Shown in pieces: positions 36,171 through 50,174 of a stretch of DNA of 64,000 bases. A program made the translations under genes and the position numbers. The notes under the pieces were generated by a model. It was not told the origin of the DNA and searched no databases. It saw only the letters and a program-made list of their open reading frames with translations. The stretch comes from Sclerodactyla briareus (lineage: Eukaryota > Echinodermata > Holothuroidea > Dendrochirotida > Sclerodactylidae). The stretch is from positions 124,001 to 188,000 of the forward strand of contig JAODTK010005165.1 of assembly GCA_026419785.1 (NCBI GenBank). The letters are read 5' to 3'. The first letter of the stretch is position 1, and each line of letters opens with the position of its first letter.

Positions 36171-38199
36171 ATATTAAACAGTAAACATATGAGAAAAGAG
36201 GCGAAACAGTCATTCTTTATTGAATGTTGATCAAACTTGGACCCATTGTTCATAGACCTTTGCGGACATCTTGACAATGTGAAGGTCAAGTCCGAGTCAT
36301 TAAAAAGGAACAATAAGCCACTGTGTGAAATTGCCGTTTTCTCTCACAATTGGTCATCTTTGACTCGTTGACCAAACGAGTAACAAGGTTTATGACTGCG
36401 AATCCCGGTGGCATATGAAGGTCAATGTCCAAAAGTCGTACAGGGGGCACAATAGGACATTGTTTGAAACAGCCTTCTTGGCCTTCATGATCTGAAAGTT
36501 AAACACATTGTCTCGGTACATTTTGTGAGGTTTGAGCACTGCACCATTGGTGCGCTATTTGAGAGTAGGGGGGACGGATTTATACTGGTTACCAGTGGCA
36601 GTTTTCAGTGGGGGAGGGGTGGACCATTTCTGAAGGACTGCAGTAACCAATCTAGGCGGTAGCGCCACCGTAGGTTTAGCGGTAGCGTTAACGAAAATTA
36701 AGCAAATTAGGCCTCCACGCATGGCAGGAAATAGCTCTTCCTTGACCTAATTGACAAGGAGCTGTTGCAGTGGCATAGTTCCATTTTGACATAAAAATGG
36801 TTGGGCATGTCATGCAATTGATGTCAGTAGGCTCCTACTAACGACGACACTATTAGTATTGCGCATGGAGCGTGGATTTCACCACAGTTTTTGGGGGCCA
36901 AAAGAAATATTTCAATCAGGATATAGAGCTATTGAGGGTATCCTTCATTGGCTTTATCTTCGCTGGATTTCATTATCTCATAGTATCAGCCGCTGATGCT
37001 TGGTGCAAGACAGAACACCTAAACATCAAGTCTGCTTTGGAAATTATTTTGCGTTTACTGCATGGGCTGGTAACTTCGGGAATTTGGCACTTTCAGGTGG
37101 TCGTTGAAGCCATCTGGTGTGATGTAGAACACCGAAACCAGGAACTGCTCAGAAGGAAGACCGTGAGGGTTTGATAGGGGGTTACGGGGCTATTGGTATA
37201 GGCCGATCTGCTTCCCCGGTTAAAATCGCGATATCATTTGTTCAGCGAAAGTGCGTTAATACGGTATTAGTCATCACCTTCCGGCTTCCGGCCTTTCTTG
37301 TTTTTGGCCTCTTTCCCCCCCTTCTCAAATGTGGACTATCATCCTTTATGATTGTCAGTGAGATTCGAAGCGGGAGCCCCAAGATAAGGCTGTTAGAACC
37401 ATTTCCAGATTGATTATATGTCCGAAAATTCATTCCAATGGAACGTTTTGCATGATTTGTCCTCAATTCTTGCCGCCGCGATGGCCGAGGAGGCGTGGTG
37501 TTCCTAGTTATCGCATATTCGCTACGCCCTATATATGTATGGCAGTAGGAGAAGGACATGCCCTCTTGGCTTCTACAACTGTGAGTTAGTTGCGCTGGAG
37601 CTATGTTCATGGTGTATATATAGGCGTATGGGACCAGACCACAACCCCCGAATCTTTAAGCTTGCCTGCGTTGAGAAATAAGCGACTGCGCGCAAAGCGA
37701 ACAAGAAAAATTAGGCTGCCGGGTGGTCAAATCCAGGTATTTGGCGCAAATTTTGGTGATTAAACTTCAAGTCTTTTTCACTATTCAACTAGGCAGAAGT
37801 CCGCCCATTCATTTGTCGATATTTTGCTCTAGTTTTTCCGGAAAATAGACTTCCTCGTTGCACTCTGCCTGCCTACGTAACTAAACCATTCCTTGATGTT
37901 CGTAATAAGTGGAGTGGCGGGTAAACCACCAAGTCATGGTAATTACTTGATCCTCCTAACAAGCCAAAACGCCAAATGCGCTCAGTGGACGGCATTCTGC
38001 AAACATACAACCCCTGTACAAAGTTGGATCGGTTTTGAGTCTAGAGGTTTAATATAGGAACCCGATATTTTAGGGCCGTTCAAATCTTTGCCGCAAGTTT
38101 ATGAATATGAGACATTGCAAAACACGGACGCCTGATACGCAAGTAGCGCGAGATTTTTTTCAGAGGACTCAGACTCACCACCATGAGGATCCATGCTTT
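36171..38199. other. Unassigned region
   Basis: 36230-36545 contains AAGGTCAA-type motifs typical of decayed tandem repeats. A 100-codon plus-strand frame (36872-37174) has hydrophobic stretches but no recognisable family. A G-rich stretch starts at about 36594 with CAGTGGCAG. No gene can be assigned. Confidence 0.45.
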
Positions 38200-38795
38200 T
38201 GTCAACATCCAGGCTGATGGATGCTTGTAATGCCTTTTATTTGGTCTCCCTGAAATTTATTAAACAAGCTTCGGCGGAAGTGCAGATATGGCCTTCTCGT
38301 CGTATTCTCACGGTGTTCCTCGTCATGAGGGCATATCACTCCACTGCTATAGAGGCTCCATGGGCTTCCAATAAGGCAGTAAATGTTTCAAGTCATATAT
38401 TAAAGCAATCACCTGCATGGCTCCTAGTTTGATCTCAGAGTGTTCAGTGCATGTGCTGAGTATTATTCCAAGCAGCAGCTAGAGTCCTGGTTCGCTCATC
38501 CACCAAGTTCTACGGTGGTCGTTCATTCGCCTTGCTTGGTCTTCCCTTGTGGAATACCCTCCTGACTCTGTCCGTATGACTCCGATTGGTAATACTTTAG
38601 AGTCTCGTCTTTGAAACGTTTCTTTCCCACAGCACTTTATGTATGACTGATTCTCTTGCTATATCTTTGGGTGTGTTTCTCCCCGGTTTTCGGCCTTTTA
38701 CTGCTTATGTGTTTCTGTGTTTCATTAGGTCTGTAAAGCGCTAGAGGCTTTTGCATTGGGGCTCTTATAAGTCCTCATATTATTGCTCATACGCA
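38200..38795 (+). mobile_element. L2-like LINE 3' end
   Basis: Plus-strand frames read, with shifts: KAITCMAPSLISE (about 38380-38430), then TKFYGGRSFALLGLPLWNTL (about 38500-38560), then a degraded LESRL..FPQHF segment. The TKxYGxRSF...PLWNxLP block is the classic C-terminal end of L2/CR1-group ORF2. The 3' tail GTAAAGCGCTAGAGG...CTTATAAGTCCTCATATTATT resembles the GCGCTATATAA-type tail with a short repeat end. It is heavily 5' truncated and frame-disrupted. Confidence 0.75.
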
Positions 38796-39399
38796 GGCGC
38801 GTTCTAGAGGTCATTGGGGGGGGGGGGGGGTGCTTGGGTGGCTGTGAGGGGCTAATAATCAGGAGTGGATAATTGGTGGATGGCTATCTAAGCGGAGCGC
38901 CACCATAGGTTGGCAGGGAGCGGCTACCTGCCTGTCCAGGCCTTGAATATAGCTCTCTGTGTCTACAAATGTCTCAATAAATGAAAAAAGTGTTCTGTAA
39001 GAAATAGTACTAATATGATATCACATGGTTACTGCGATATAAGAATCATTATTAGCGTGTCGTGGCATTATCGCCAATTATGACATTTGCTTGTACTTGA
39101 CCGAATTACATTTGTGTACGGAGCTGTTAGGCTCATAGGAACTGTTAAACCAAATCAGGTCACAGATTTGCAGCAGTTGCACTTGCCGCTTGAAGCAGCA
39201 AGGCGCAGCTATAGACCGAGTTTTCAGGGGGAGGGGGGGTTTGTAGGGGTTTGAAAACAGCAGAATAGAATTCTGTACTGAAAGTGGGGTGGCAGGAAAT
39301 TACTCATATTGATTCCTGGACGAAGTCCCATGGAATCCTATGCAGTCATGACATGTATGTGTGTGTGGCGTGTGTGTTGCTGACGCTAGCCTGTGTTTA
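38796..39399. other. Unassigned spacer with poly-G run
   Basis: A run of 14 G lies at about 38817-38830, and a second G-rich patch at 39227-39240. GTAGCGCCACC...TAGGTTT-like words near 38895 and 36665 suggest a shared short repeat. No gene is seen. Confidence 0.4.
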
Positions 39400-39860
39400 C
39401 ACCGATAAACTCACCCCCGCACTCGATTATCAGTTCATCTTGTCTTGGTATATGATCACAATTGCTTTGGGTCAGTCAAAGGGTCACCTGAGTCTCAAGA
39501 GAGGTCAAGAGTGTGAAAATCTTCTGTTAACACAAGACATAGTCCAAAAGCCTTGGCCGATCCTGGTCGAAATTGTGTATGCCGCTTTTCATATGAGTAG
39601 AATAGGAACACTAATCGTTTCTATGTAATCTGGGTCAGAATTGGGGGGAAAATTGGTTACAAACACGATAACTCACCCGCACTTGGATGGACAAGTTCAT
39701 ACTTGTATATATGCGGTTCCCCATAATGAGTACATACCCTATGTTTTGGGGTCATTTCAAAGTCATCTGAGGTCAAGAGAGGTCAAAGTCTGACCTCTTT
39801 TTAACCGATACTCCGGAATGTCATGACCCTAATCATTTGGAATCTAGTATGCAGCTTTCT
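39400..39860 (+). repeat. Two decayed copies of a ~255 bp repeat
   Basis: Copy 1 (about 39400-39610) and copy 2 (about 39660-39860) share GATAA(A)CTCACCC.CGCACT, GTTCAT.TTGT, TTTGGG(T/G)TCA and GAGAGGTCAA. The rest is diverged. Confidence 0.55.
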
Positions 39861-41069
39861 CTGAGAACAACAAGAACACAGCGTTTTTGCGGTGTGACCG
39901 GAGCCAGTTGGGAGATATGGGGATATTGAGAAATGATGATTTAGCCAACTTAAGCTCGTTAACTAGACCCATCTGCATGGATTGTAGTTCATAATTTGTA
40001 TTTAGTTCCTTATTTTGAGTTCTGGGCAATGATTTCTTAATCGTACATCCTTGGACAATGCTCGTCTTTGATCCATTCAGGATCATCAAAGAATCACACT
40101 CGCGACTTCTTTTTTTTTTCTGGTTTTAATTTTTCGATCGATGGAGGAATAATCACTCGATTTTAAATCATATATGTACCAGTACCTGACTTCCATGGAT
40201 GTCACTTTTCCTCTCCCGTGCTGAACTGCTTTCACACGACAGTTTACACTGGCAGCTCATTGGGTGCTCGAGGCAACACGGGTCCCCTCTCCACCTCAAG
40301 AAGGAGCGAATCGGGCTGTCAGGACCAGAAGAACCGCTTTCCATCACACACGCTTATCACATGGAAGCCGAGAAGCGCGAACCGAGCTCACTGTCTCGGT
40401 GCCGTGTGAAAATGGACCTTCATTATAGACGATCCGTGCCAACTTCTGTATTTTGAAGCATTTCCAGTGTGACTAAGGTGTTATGTGATCACTAGACCTA
40501 AAGACAATATTCCAAATTTTGACCGGGGATTGACAACTCTCTAATACTACTCCCGTCCCCAGATTCCTTACCAATAGAACGATCCTTGACTAATTTCAGT
40601 CCTGATTTCCCTCGTCTCCCTAGCCTACTGAACATTATACCGTAGGACGTAAAGAACGCTGCTTTGTAACCACTACCACTGTGCACCGTGTGTAAGCACA
40701 GTACGAATGGGGCGAAGCTACTCTGACATAGAAATAATGAGAATAGCATTTACTTCATGACATAGTGAGTGAGTATGCGTAACCTGGTTATCGCGAGTAA
40801 ATGCGGACCACGCGGGAAATTGGGTAGGTCGCTAAGGGTGGTGTATGAGGCTATGGACGACTATGTTAGTTTGCAATATGCCAATAACGGCATATTCAAT
40901 ATAAGATATCACCCCTCGGGGGAGTAGTAGAACCGCGCCTGCTAATACGGTGGTTGAATATTCAACATCCACACTCTTTGAGTTCACATGCGGGCAACAG
41001 ACTCCTATTGTAAGATGGTGATTTGTTGATTTGTTTTCACACACTCACCCTGAAAAACCCTCCAATTCA
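39861..41069. other. Unassigned region
   Basis: Short ORFs only (85 codons at 40199-40456 plus; 83 codons at 40498-40749 minus), none recognisable. A short T-run lies at 40109-40120. Confidence 0.4.
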
Positions 41070-41158
41070 CAGTGGGGCGCATAGGGAGGGGTGGGGGGGG
41101 GTGTCGCAAGCTTTTCACGGAGCGCCCCCCCCCCCTCCGTAGCTACGGCCTACTACTG
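41070..41158. mobile_element. Possible very short hAT-like MITE
   Basis: It starts CAGTGGGGCGCATAGGGAGG and ends with a reverse complement of CAGTAGTAGGCCGTAGC, with G-run and C-run inside each end. The flanks CCAATTCA and CTGAATTT are not a clean duplication. At 89 bp this is tentative. Confidence 0.3.
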
Positions 41159-44100
41159 CTGAATTTTGGTATTTCCCCGATAGGGCTTTAGATGCAAACT
41201 GGTGGGCAATGTAGCAACAGACCTGGCACACTCACCTCACGTGAAAACAGTTTTCGCAGTTTTCACTAGCTAAAGATGCAATGTGCTGTTTGTTTTTGTT
41301 TTTTGTGGCAAAATATCAGTGCAGATGTCGCGCAGAAATTTTGGACGGAATGAATGACCTAAAACCGACCAGAAAGGCAGGCGCCGTTTAGTTGCCCACA
41401 TTTGAGAATTTGTCAACCAGTGCAGTCTGGTGAAAATGTAGCAAACCTGAATGCCACTCTGTTTTTCAAAGTAGGGCTATATTTGGATGTCATCTACTTC
41501 GTGATGCAATTTGGGGTGCTGTAAATTAGCGCCCCCCCCCCCCTGCATATGAGATGGAGATTAACATTCACCATAGCAATTATGGCGGAGGGGAAACTAG
41601 CTACGCTGCATGTTGGGTTTTAGAGATGTAATAGTGCACGCATGTCTAACTTTATTGACGTCCAGGGGTCGACCTTTAGCCTACTCTGCGGATCTCCTTT
41701 GCATTTCCAGATTGCTATAGATGCAATCTGGTGCTAGAATACCACGTAAACACTTCATTCCGTGCATCAAACGAGAACACAGGCGTGAATATGTTGTTAG
41801 GCTATATTTCATTGAACTAAAGGAAAAGGGGGGTTTCTGACTTGAGAAATAGTGGCTAAATGTTACGTCTGCGCAAGGCCAGTTTTTCTACTGGGGCTCT
41901 CTGCCGTCCAGGCTCACCCGCTCCTACTTCTCTTGCTGTCTAAGGCTTGCAGAACCCCATAATCACGCATGCGTTCCAAAAACAGCCATTCTCCTAGATC
42001 TTCGAGATGGAACTTATAATACCTAATTGCCTCCGTATGGTTGTGAAATTTCTCAGGGGGAAACAATTGTGAACATTGGCACTCTGGGTGCTGCATACTC
42101 AGATGATTTATACCGCCTCCTCATATTCGATATTTCGGAAATAACAATACTCCAGATCTGACCGGCGAAGTAACAGTCAAATACATTTGGAAAAGAGGTT
42201 AACGCAACACCCACAGACGCGCAGTTGCCTCATAGAAGATACCCATGCCTGAATGCAATGATTAATATTTTGATTGAATATTTCTTTTCTTGGGGTTATA
42301 TGCACTTAAAAAAAAAAACTCATAACTAAGTAAAATCTGATACGTTCTTAATTGGGCATATCCTTGCAATAGCAAAGAACAAATAAAGAAGACTAATGAA
42401 TACAATAAATAGCTACGGCCGCCACCATATCTGATATGCCGCTCTACAAAAAAATGCCCATTATCATCCAAGTTGTGGCAACCTTTTTGCCATGTTGACA
42501 TATGACCAGAAAATAGTATAACACACTGAAACAATAGGCTACTATCCGAAATGTTTGAGTAGGACTTGAATGTGCAGCTAATAAACCACTACCGTTAACC
42601 AATATGCAGAATAAATCGCACTGATTGAAATGATTAAATTGCAAAAACCTGGGTAATGGTGGCACCTGGTCCGGATATTGTATGAGATACGAAGAGTGGT
42701 GTATAAACATCCCTACAATCTCCCCCAAAATTGTCCTAAAAAACAAGGATGTACTAGGAAAAGTCAAAATTGGACTCAAGATGACCTAAATTGTCACCAC
42801 AATTCTGACCTCTTTCTGAATGAATTATGAAGAACCGTTATCAATTTTGTAAGCGTTGAACAAAAGTGACTAATCACCCCACAGTCGTCGCCTAAGCTAC
42901 GCACATACCCTTCGGGAACCTATTTTACTTATCGCTAATTTACAGTATAATATAAATCGGTGCGCTAATAGCAGCTGGCACTAAAAATGGTTAAGTACGA
43001 CTCATAGATGTATATCGCGCCAAGTAAATATACTGCTACCAGATATTACAACGTATATTCCTTAAAAAAAAACGGTGCCTCCCACGTTCGAAATTAATAT
43101 CAACGAAGTGATTCCTCGACCGCAACAGATTTGCCTCAGTTCAAAAATCGTTTCATTACTCCGCGATCAACAAATTAGGCCTATAATGACGTTGAATAAC
43201 CCACCTGATACCTCTTAATAACCATGACCACAGAGTACAAATCTATTTGAAAGCCCGAACTTCCCTTCAGTTCTTGTCTATCCGCCAGTAGCTGCAGTAC
43301 ATTACAAAATAATAATTAATTAAAAACGGTGCGCTGGTTGCTAGAGCAGAAACCATTGCAATGCCAGGGGCCTTGACGAAGATACCCAACCTGAAATTTC
43401 ATTCGGATCAGAGCTGATTCTTATTTTGAGAGCGCTCCGTGTCTTCGCGTTTTCGTGCTGTTTCGGACCGATCGTGCAAGAGGACAGGTTTTCAACCGTT
43501 CTCGTATGTCGCTCTGATAATCGGTGGTCGTTAATCGAAAAATCGAAGCTTAATGTCGTTACCATCTCAGTCCGTAGTAGGCCTAGTTTGTTTTGGTTAT
43601 AATAAACTATGTTGGCACAACATGCTGGTGGCGCCAGATCTTTACGAGTACCCCTTCCCGGCGGTTCCAGTCTCCGCTAGGCCTCCGGCTAGCCTTCACC
43701 CTACCCCCTAGGGTCAACACCTTTGTGGCCAAAACATTGTGGAGTGGCATCCCACTTAATAAGCGCTCTATGTTAGAGAAAGATTCGGGTATCCCTGATA
43801 ACTGCACAGGAAATGCCCTGGGCACTGGGAGTATTCTTGCATTGTCGGTAAGAGCAGCACCACTTAACACAAAGGCAAAACAGTGGTAGACGGCAAGAAC
43901 ACATCCCTCATCCCTCCCCACAGAATTGATAAAACCAATTGATACTCCTTTGCCGGTACATTTTCGAAAATCATCAACCTAAGGCCTGTTACGCCTATCT
44001 AATATCCCACGATTGTACACGAGAGAGTAAATAGGGAGCTAGGAGGATGATACGCTGTTGCCTCCTCAAAACGGCAATAGATTAATGAAAACATGAGGCG

Positions 44101-45689
44101 CGGCGCAGCGTCGGCGAAAATTTCAGTGCTTTCAAATATAATAGGAAAGTTCTCGCTAAAATATACAGGTTGAAACTCTGGTTAACTTTCGGGGTAGATA
44201 TGCCCCGTCGTGGGGTCAATTTTTGTCTCGCCACCCATGAAAAGTGGTAATATGCTCGTTAATTAATATCAATATAAATTATTCTGGATACGGGAGCTCT
44301 TTCTTGCCGTAACGTAAAATGCTAATTTCGCCATCGCGTACGCTAGTATGCGCGAGAAGGGAGAGCACATGACAATGTCCCGTTCCATATTGAAATGGTC
44401 ACTGGAAGTCAAGTAAAATTTGTCTAATTTGTGTAAATTAGGCAATGTCAGTCCACAATTTCACCATACATTCTTCACTGTGTTCATGGTAATATCAGCA
44501 TGTCACATGGTCAACACACTCTAATAATCCGAATTGGTCACTGTTTAGTGTCATTTCTAGGTAACGCCTTAGAGCTGGCGAACTTATCCACCTGTATCTG
44601 CTCTTTATGCTTTTAAGGTCTTTGCGTTATTATCTGTTGACTGGCACTTTGTTCGCTTTCACTCTAAGAAAATGGTGTTTTGTGCAAGCGTAACTAATGC
44701 TGCGTTCCATTCACTTCGTGAACCTGGTGTTCATCGACTTCACGACCGTTCCATTTTGTACCAATCGTGATCACTAGATGGTGAAGTGGGAATTTCGCAT
44801 AGCAATCGTCTTCACGACTTGGAATTCAAGGTGGCGACATTCGAACCCCTGAGTTTGAAATCGAAGGGTCCAAATAACAACTATCCCGTCTACAAATGAA
44901 CAATTCAGTCCACTATTCTCGAATATGATAAACTTCGTCACCAGAAGCATGCAGTTAGTTGGCGGAACCATCTCTATCATACAAGGCGATCGCCCCCAGT
45001 GCTTCGCCTGGTTTCGCGATCGATGTTTTTATTTATCACTACACTAAGCAAACCCTCTACACATCCCAACTAGTGTCATGCAGACCATCGTCATGTCAAA
45101 CGTAACACATATTTTGTCACATCTAACACATCATCAATTTCTGAAATAACTGACCAATAGTTCCGACTCTTTCAAAGTCTCTTAATTGGCTTTTTTCATT
45201 CTTCATGCCCCTCCCCCCATCACTCTCTCTCGCGTAAGACCCCACATTTGAATAAAGTTTATCACTCAGTCAACTCACTTTCTTTGACCAAACAATCCAA
45301 CTTGAAATGGTTCTAAAGCCCGTTAGCAACCTCGGGCTTCTTGCCTTGTTAAAATAATTTGTCGCTTCATTATCCATTGCCTTTTATTTCCAAGTCAGCA
45401 AAGGACATTGATACGCCCCACCCAACCTCCCTCCCCCCTGGCAGGCAACACTCCTCCCCCCCCTTCCCGCACACACCAACAAACTAATCCCAGCACGGGC
45501 CCCAAAACGCAGGCAGTCAAGGATTCCAAAATTAAATCTTTAGGAAACCTCCAACTATTTGCATCCCTCACCAGTCCCCAGGCAAAAGAGAGGAAAGAAA
45601 TGTTACAGTATTTTTGTGTAGGTCTAATCAACCTTAATCAAACTTGTTCGTAAGAGCGGGTTTGCTTGTGGGCAGCTTATAACAGCATA
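41159..45689. other. Unassigned region
   Basis: I see no assignable gene. A minus frame of 104 codons (43607-43921) overlaps a plus frame of 98 codons (43593-43889); neither resembles a family I know. A C-run lies at 41531-41543. At 44838 a TTCGAACCCC word suggests a decayed B box on the minus strand, without a convincing A box. Confidence 0.4.
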
Positions 45690-46620
45690 CAATTGTCACA
45701 GGATCTCTGGTTTACTCGTTCCACAAGTGCTTCATGTCGAACAGTGGAGCTAAGTATTTGATGAAACTTCAATCAAATTTCATGAACACAAACACATCGA
45801 TTCAGAAAATGTTAACAGACTGCATACCTACTGAGGTTTGGCGAAATTCTTAAAAAGTTGGAAATTAGAATAAGTTATGCAAATTTGGCGCTAAATGACC
45901 TCAACACTTACCTGTCATCTGTACCTTTCAAAATGATCTGGATCAAAGGTGGATCACATTTTACACCAATTTGTGGAAATCCACTAACTTTCAAAAATTG
46001 CATACATAGGCAATAGACACATTAAAATGATCTCCAGTGTCCACGACTTGCAGCTTTTAATAAATTTCTCTGGAACGCATGGTAGACCACAACGTCCCCC
46101 AAGTTTCGTGAAATCCGACAAACTTGGAAAATTTCGCATAATATGCAAATTACACCACTAATTAGCCATATTTCAAGCTGAAATCTAATCATGTTAAATG
46201 TACCTTTCATCCAGGTCCTACATGACCAAACTACAATCACTGTAGCACTCCTGGTTCTGCGTAAATCTTGCTACGAGTCTCAACATAAATTACAACATAA
46301 AATGAGAGGCTAATTACACCCACTAATTGATGACTCTGCTGCCCAAAATCAGATAAGATCGTGTACACCCATCTCCGGGCTATCCCAAAATTTCGTCATA
46401 ACGGGCCCAAGCGGTTTGTGAGAAAAGTTGTGACATACACACACACACATCCGACACCACACCTCCATAGTGACCCGACTAGTCTCTTCTGAATTTCATC
46501 CTTTGGGCGATCGACCGAAAAGCTAAATTTCTTACCAAATGGCGGTTCGCCGAACGTCCGCGATCGAGTGCTTTTTGCTTTTCGCGCAATCATACCCAGT
46601 GGCAGTAACGTATCGTTATT
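45690..46620. repeat. Decayed tandem-type repeat region
   Basis: Related short segments recur: GGCGAAAT/GTGAAATCCGACAAACTTGG, ATATGCAAATTACACC..TAATT and GTACCTTTCA at 45835-45900, 45925-45990, 46090-46200 and 46290-46330. This fits several degraded copies of a unit of roughly 150-200 bp. A similar AAGTTTGGCGGAAATCAGACAAACT word occurs at about 1457-1480 far away. A short (AC)n lies at 46436-46448. Confidence 0.45.
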
Positions 46621-48478
46621 AAACTTTCAATTTTCTGAAAGTTGCCGTAATGCGCAAATTCAATATTACCTCTTCGATTCTTGTTGTAATGATGAAAATA
46701 CTAGTATCAGATCTTTTACTTCCAATAGTTGAACAATACTGCGGGGTGTTTTGAATTCGCGCTAAGTGCAGCCGCCATCTTGTATTCCCATTGTCAACGA
46801 TCTTTTTCCTGGAGCAATTATCTAGGGGAGAGTCGTGATCACGATATTCAACGAGGTAAATGGCACATCAACATAAATGCCTCTACAGAAATCAACCACT
46901 TATCGCGAAAAAGACTGGGCTTTCATGAACCCACTTGTTGAAGACTGTCAAATCGTATCTCTAATATAAACATCTGCACTGTTTTTCACAACCATTATGA
47001 CAAGCGCACTTCTGTGTTGTTGTCTGGCTTCCGTTGTAGTGGGCATTACAAGTCCCTCCTGTGTACATGAGTCCTGGACGAACAATCCGAGGCTTGTACT
47101 CAAAATCTGTATGAACATTGTCATTGAGCATGAACATTGTCAGTTATCGTCCACACAAGTTTTGACTTGGCTTGTTTCTTCTACAACAGGTTACACCCAG
47201 CATGTCCCTGTTGTATTTACAGGACTTTTGAAAAGCCAGTCGTTAAGCATTGTGGCAGCAGTCACTATCATTTCATCATACCTTTCAGGTTCGAGCATTC
47301 TTCTTAGGCGTGGGACTGACATCTTTTCAGGTAAACCCGCTTGATCCAGCTAATCTCGGCCCAGCTTTGCCTTTGAGAATAATCATTTTATCATTGGAGC
47401 CAAACAGCTTCGTTCGTACGCTTGCACGTGACGTGCATCTTCGCGTGAATTGAGCCTTGGCTTTGTTAGGACGGAAAACACAAACTCAACGATTTTTCCT
47501 GTCGTATTGACCGCTTTCAATCTTACCATGTCTGCTTTGTGATGACTGCCATCTTCAAGAATTATCAGATAGATTGTCAATGTAATATCAACTGTATTCC
47601 AATAGACATAAATGTAGAAACAGCGCATGGGGGATCGAAGCAGTTTATTTAATTTTTCACCCAAATCCTATCCGCCATCCTGATGTCGTGCACGTGGTCT
47701 CCCCACTCAAGATCCAGTGAATGTCTATCCATTCCTGACAGTACTTTTGCCTCTTCCCCATTTGTCATATTGTCTTATTGTGTTCTGCTTATAGGCGAAA
47801 CCTTCCTCGCGACACTAATTCAATCGAAATTTGTTCAATACAACATCAGTACGGTAATATCAAGCCTGACAAAACTTCAACTGTAGACGGTGGCACCTAT
47901 TTGCGAATCAGCATATTACCCTTACGTCCCCTCCCCACTGTCTAGGGGCAAGGTAGACGGCTGGTTCTAGCGGTTGATTCACATCCATATCTATTGAGCA
48001 CCATTGTCATGTTACTGTGAGCAGTATTGGCACTAGGTATATATTGCATGAAATTTACAAATATCGTCAGAGACCTGAATATGATTTTGGGAATTAAATA
48101 TATTTTCTATTTGTTGGCCTCTAATGCAGGCAACACTTTGTGGGCATCATCCTTTTCTCTCGTCCTTATGATAACATTAGGGACTCTGCTTCTTCCTTGG
48201 CAGCCTCTGCTCTAGCAGTCATGGGATGGCGTCGTCGTCACGCTCCGACGTGCTACGCTGTCCGGGTGCTATGGGCAGATCAACACTCCCAATGGTGTTA
48301 CCATGTGGGTCATAGCTCTTCTGTCTAGAACCTTGTCTTAGAGAACTGCGAAACGTCTCCATCTCACGCTTGTCCTCATCCTCTGCCGCCAAAACTTCCA
48401 GGTCACCACCTTCCGGCTTGCTGATGACTCGTCCGACTTCCCCACAAACTTTTCCCTTCAGGCAGTGTCATAGTTCCA
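46621..48478. other. Unassigned region
   Basis: Open frames exist on both strands (115 codons at 46997-47344 plus; 93 codons at 47383-47664 minus). A minus-strand stretch near 47200-47340 reads like protein (RRMLEPERYDEMIV), but I cannot match it to a family or find paired splice sites. Confidence 0.35.
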
Positions 48479-48695
48479 TGTTGCGAATTAACCCAGGCAC
48501 ATGATACTGTTGAAACAACAAGATAACAACAGCAGATAATGGTCGATTGCAATGAAAGAAAACACGACTCTGGGTCCGGTGTTTTCACCAGTTGGTGTTT
48601 ATTCAGCCATGACCCAGTCATGATGTGGAGGGGAGCATCTCCCCCGAGCTCCGACCACCATGGAAGAAATCTCCCAAAACTCTCGCGTTGTTACA
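48479..48695 (-). repeat. Possible solo LTR or LTR fragment
   Basis: The minus strand begins TGTAACAACGCG and ends TTCGCAACA (TG...CA boundaries), with an internal GCTGAATAAACACC poly(A)-signal-like word. It is about 217 bp. No matching second LTR or retroviral protein is seen next to it. Treated as a fossil; family unproven. Confidence 0.35.
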
Positions 48696-49639
48696 CAAAT
48701 ATTGACACCATTTTTTTTCAGAAGCCAGAATAGCTGTGAAACCAGTCCATTGATCATCTCTAGTCTGTTTAAGAGCGACGGTAAAACCCTATGACAGCGG
48801 TAAGCAATACGACCTATATGAATGAATGCAGTGGATGGCGAAGATATCCTAAAGAATACAGAAAAGAGAAAAAAAGAACTAAAAGGTTCTGGCAGGTATT
48901 ACGATAATTTGTGAGTGAAGGTAACTAGTATCCATTACCAGCAAGGTGGGATCTAACTGACACTGTTTTGAGGTAGGGGCTCCTGTGAAAGGTTAAATGT
49001 GACAAGTTGATGGGATACATTTAATGTAATTCATTTGAATCGGCACATGGGAATACCTCTACGTTGAGGTTTTTCATTAGAAATTTGTTAATGATCACGT
49101 GTACAGAGGGTACCATATCTTTGTTCATTCCTTCATCTCTGTTGGAATTAATGTCGGCGAAGTTCACGCCGATCTGGGACAGGTTGGCAAAAGAATCTCC
49201 ACGAAATGGGAGAAACGTGCTGATCCATGATGGTAACTAGAGGACAAATGGTTCAGTAGCTCAAAACCGGACAAATTCTCAATATGTAGTGAACTATTAT
49301 GATGTGTTATTGGAGTAGTGCATTTCACTGACCTTTTACTGACATATACTGACTTTGATGACACTGATCGAGCATCATGATATACAACTTCATTTGTGAA
49401 TTGAGATACATAGTTTACTCACATAATTGCCTCAATAGTCTCCCTCAATGATTTTGCCATTGACCCTGTGTTCGTCAAATGTCACCCATGCACTCAATGG
49501 ATAGTAGACTACTCTGTGCAATGTCGCATCAAATCATGAGGGGCGTCAAATGACTAAAATTGCATAGTTGCCCCTCTCCCTTTTAATGACCTTGCCACCC
49601 ACAATCGTGTCGGATCCCATAGTACTACTACTATCATGA
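48696..49639. other. Unassigned region, no gene seen
   Basis: Nothing recognisable on either strand; short frames only. Confidence 0.45.
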
Positions 49640-50160
49640 TTATACTGTTCCATATCATGACATTGCAATCTGACGCTCTAACTCGGCAGAGAGAAGTAGC
49701 GTTTTCGCAGTTTTCGATCCACATCAGTGTCCTCATTGCGCCCCTTTAGATGCCATTTGAGCTTGACCCTCGAGGCGTGGCCAATGATGACCCATTTTGC
49801 CCCCCAAAGAACATGTGATCTAGTGTTGGTCAAGATTCCATTAAAGTCATGAGCTATTTAAGGGCGCGAAACATGCGATTTGCTATAATATTTTTTACAA
49901 TTTGAACAGTATTTCTCTACTAACCTACCCCCACTCTCCAATTCCTGTACATTGCATATGTACCAACTATCAAGGATTACACTGGTCATGTTTCATGGCA
50001 GCCAATCCGACCTAATCTGCAGAAGTAGCGTTTTTTGCAGTTTCCCACATCACGACCCATTGTGCCACTTTGATGCCCTTTGAACTTGATTACTTCCATC
50101 ATTGTTTCAATAAACATTGTGACCAAGCTAGTCAAGATCCATCAAAGTATGAACATTTGG
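49640..50160 (+). repeat. Two copies of a ~332 bp repeat
   Basis: AGAAGTAGCGTTTT(T)(C/T)GCAG (49692 and 50021) is followed in both copies by ..CACATCA, CATT(G)(C/T)GCC.CTTT(A/G)ATGCC(A/C)TTTGA(G/A)CTTGA, GTCAAGAT(T)CCAT(T/C)AAAGT. The copies are diverged by substitutions and indels. Confidence 0.65.
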
Positions 50161-50174
50161 TGTAATGAATACTG

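Noticed and set aside
37478-37540. A-box-like GATGGCCGAGGAGGCG resembling a tRNA-Leu/Ser start
   Set aside because: No B box at proper spacing and no cloverleaf pairing could be found.
47200-47345. Minus-strand stretch reading like a protein (RRMLEPERYDEMIV)
   Set aside because: Only about 44 codons, no recognised family, no paired splice sites and neighbouring frames broken. Kept as a note, not as a gene.
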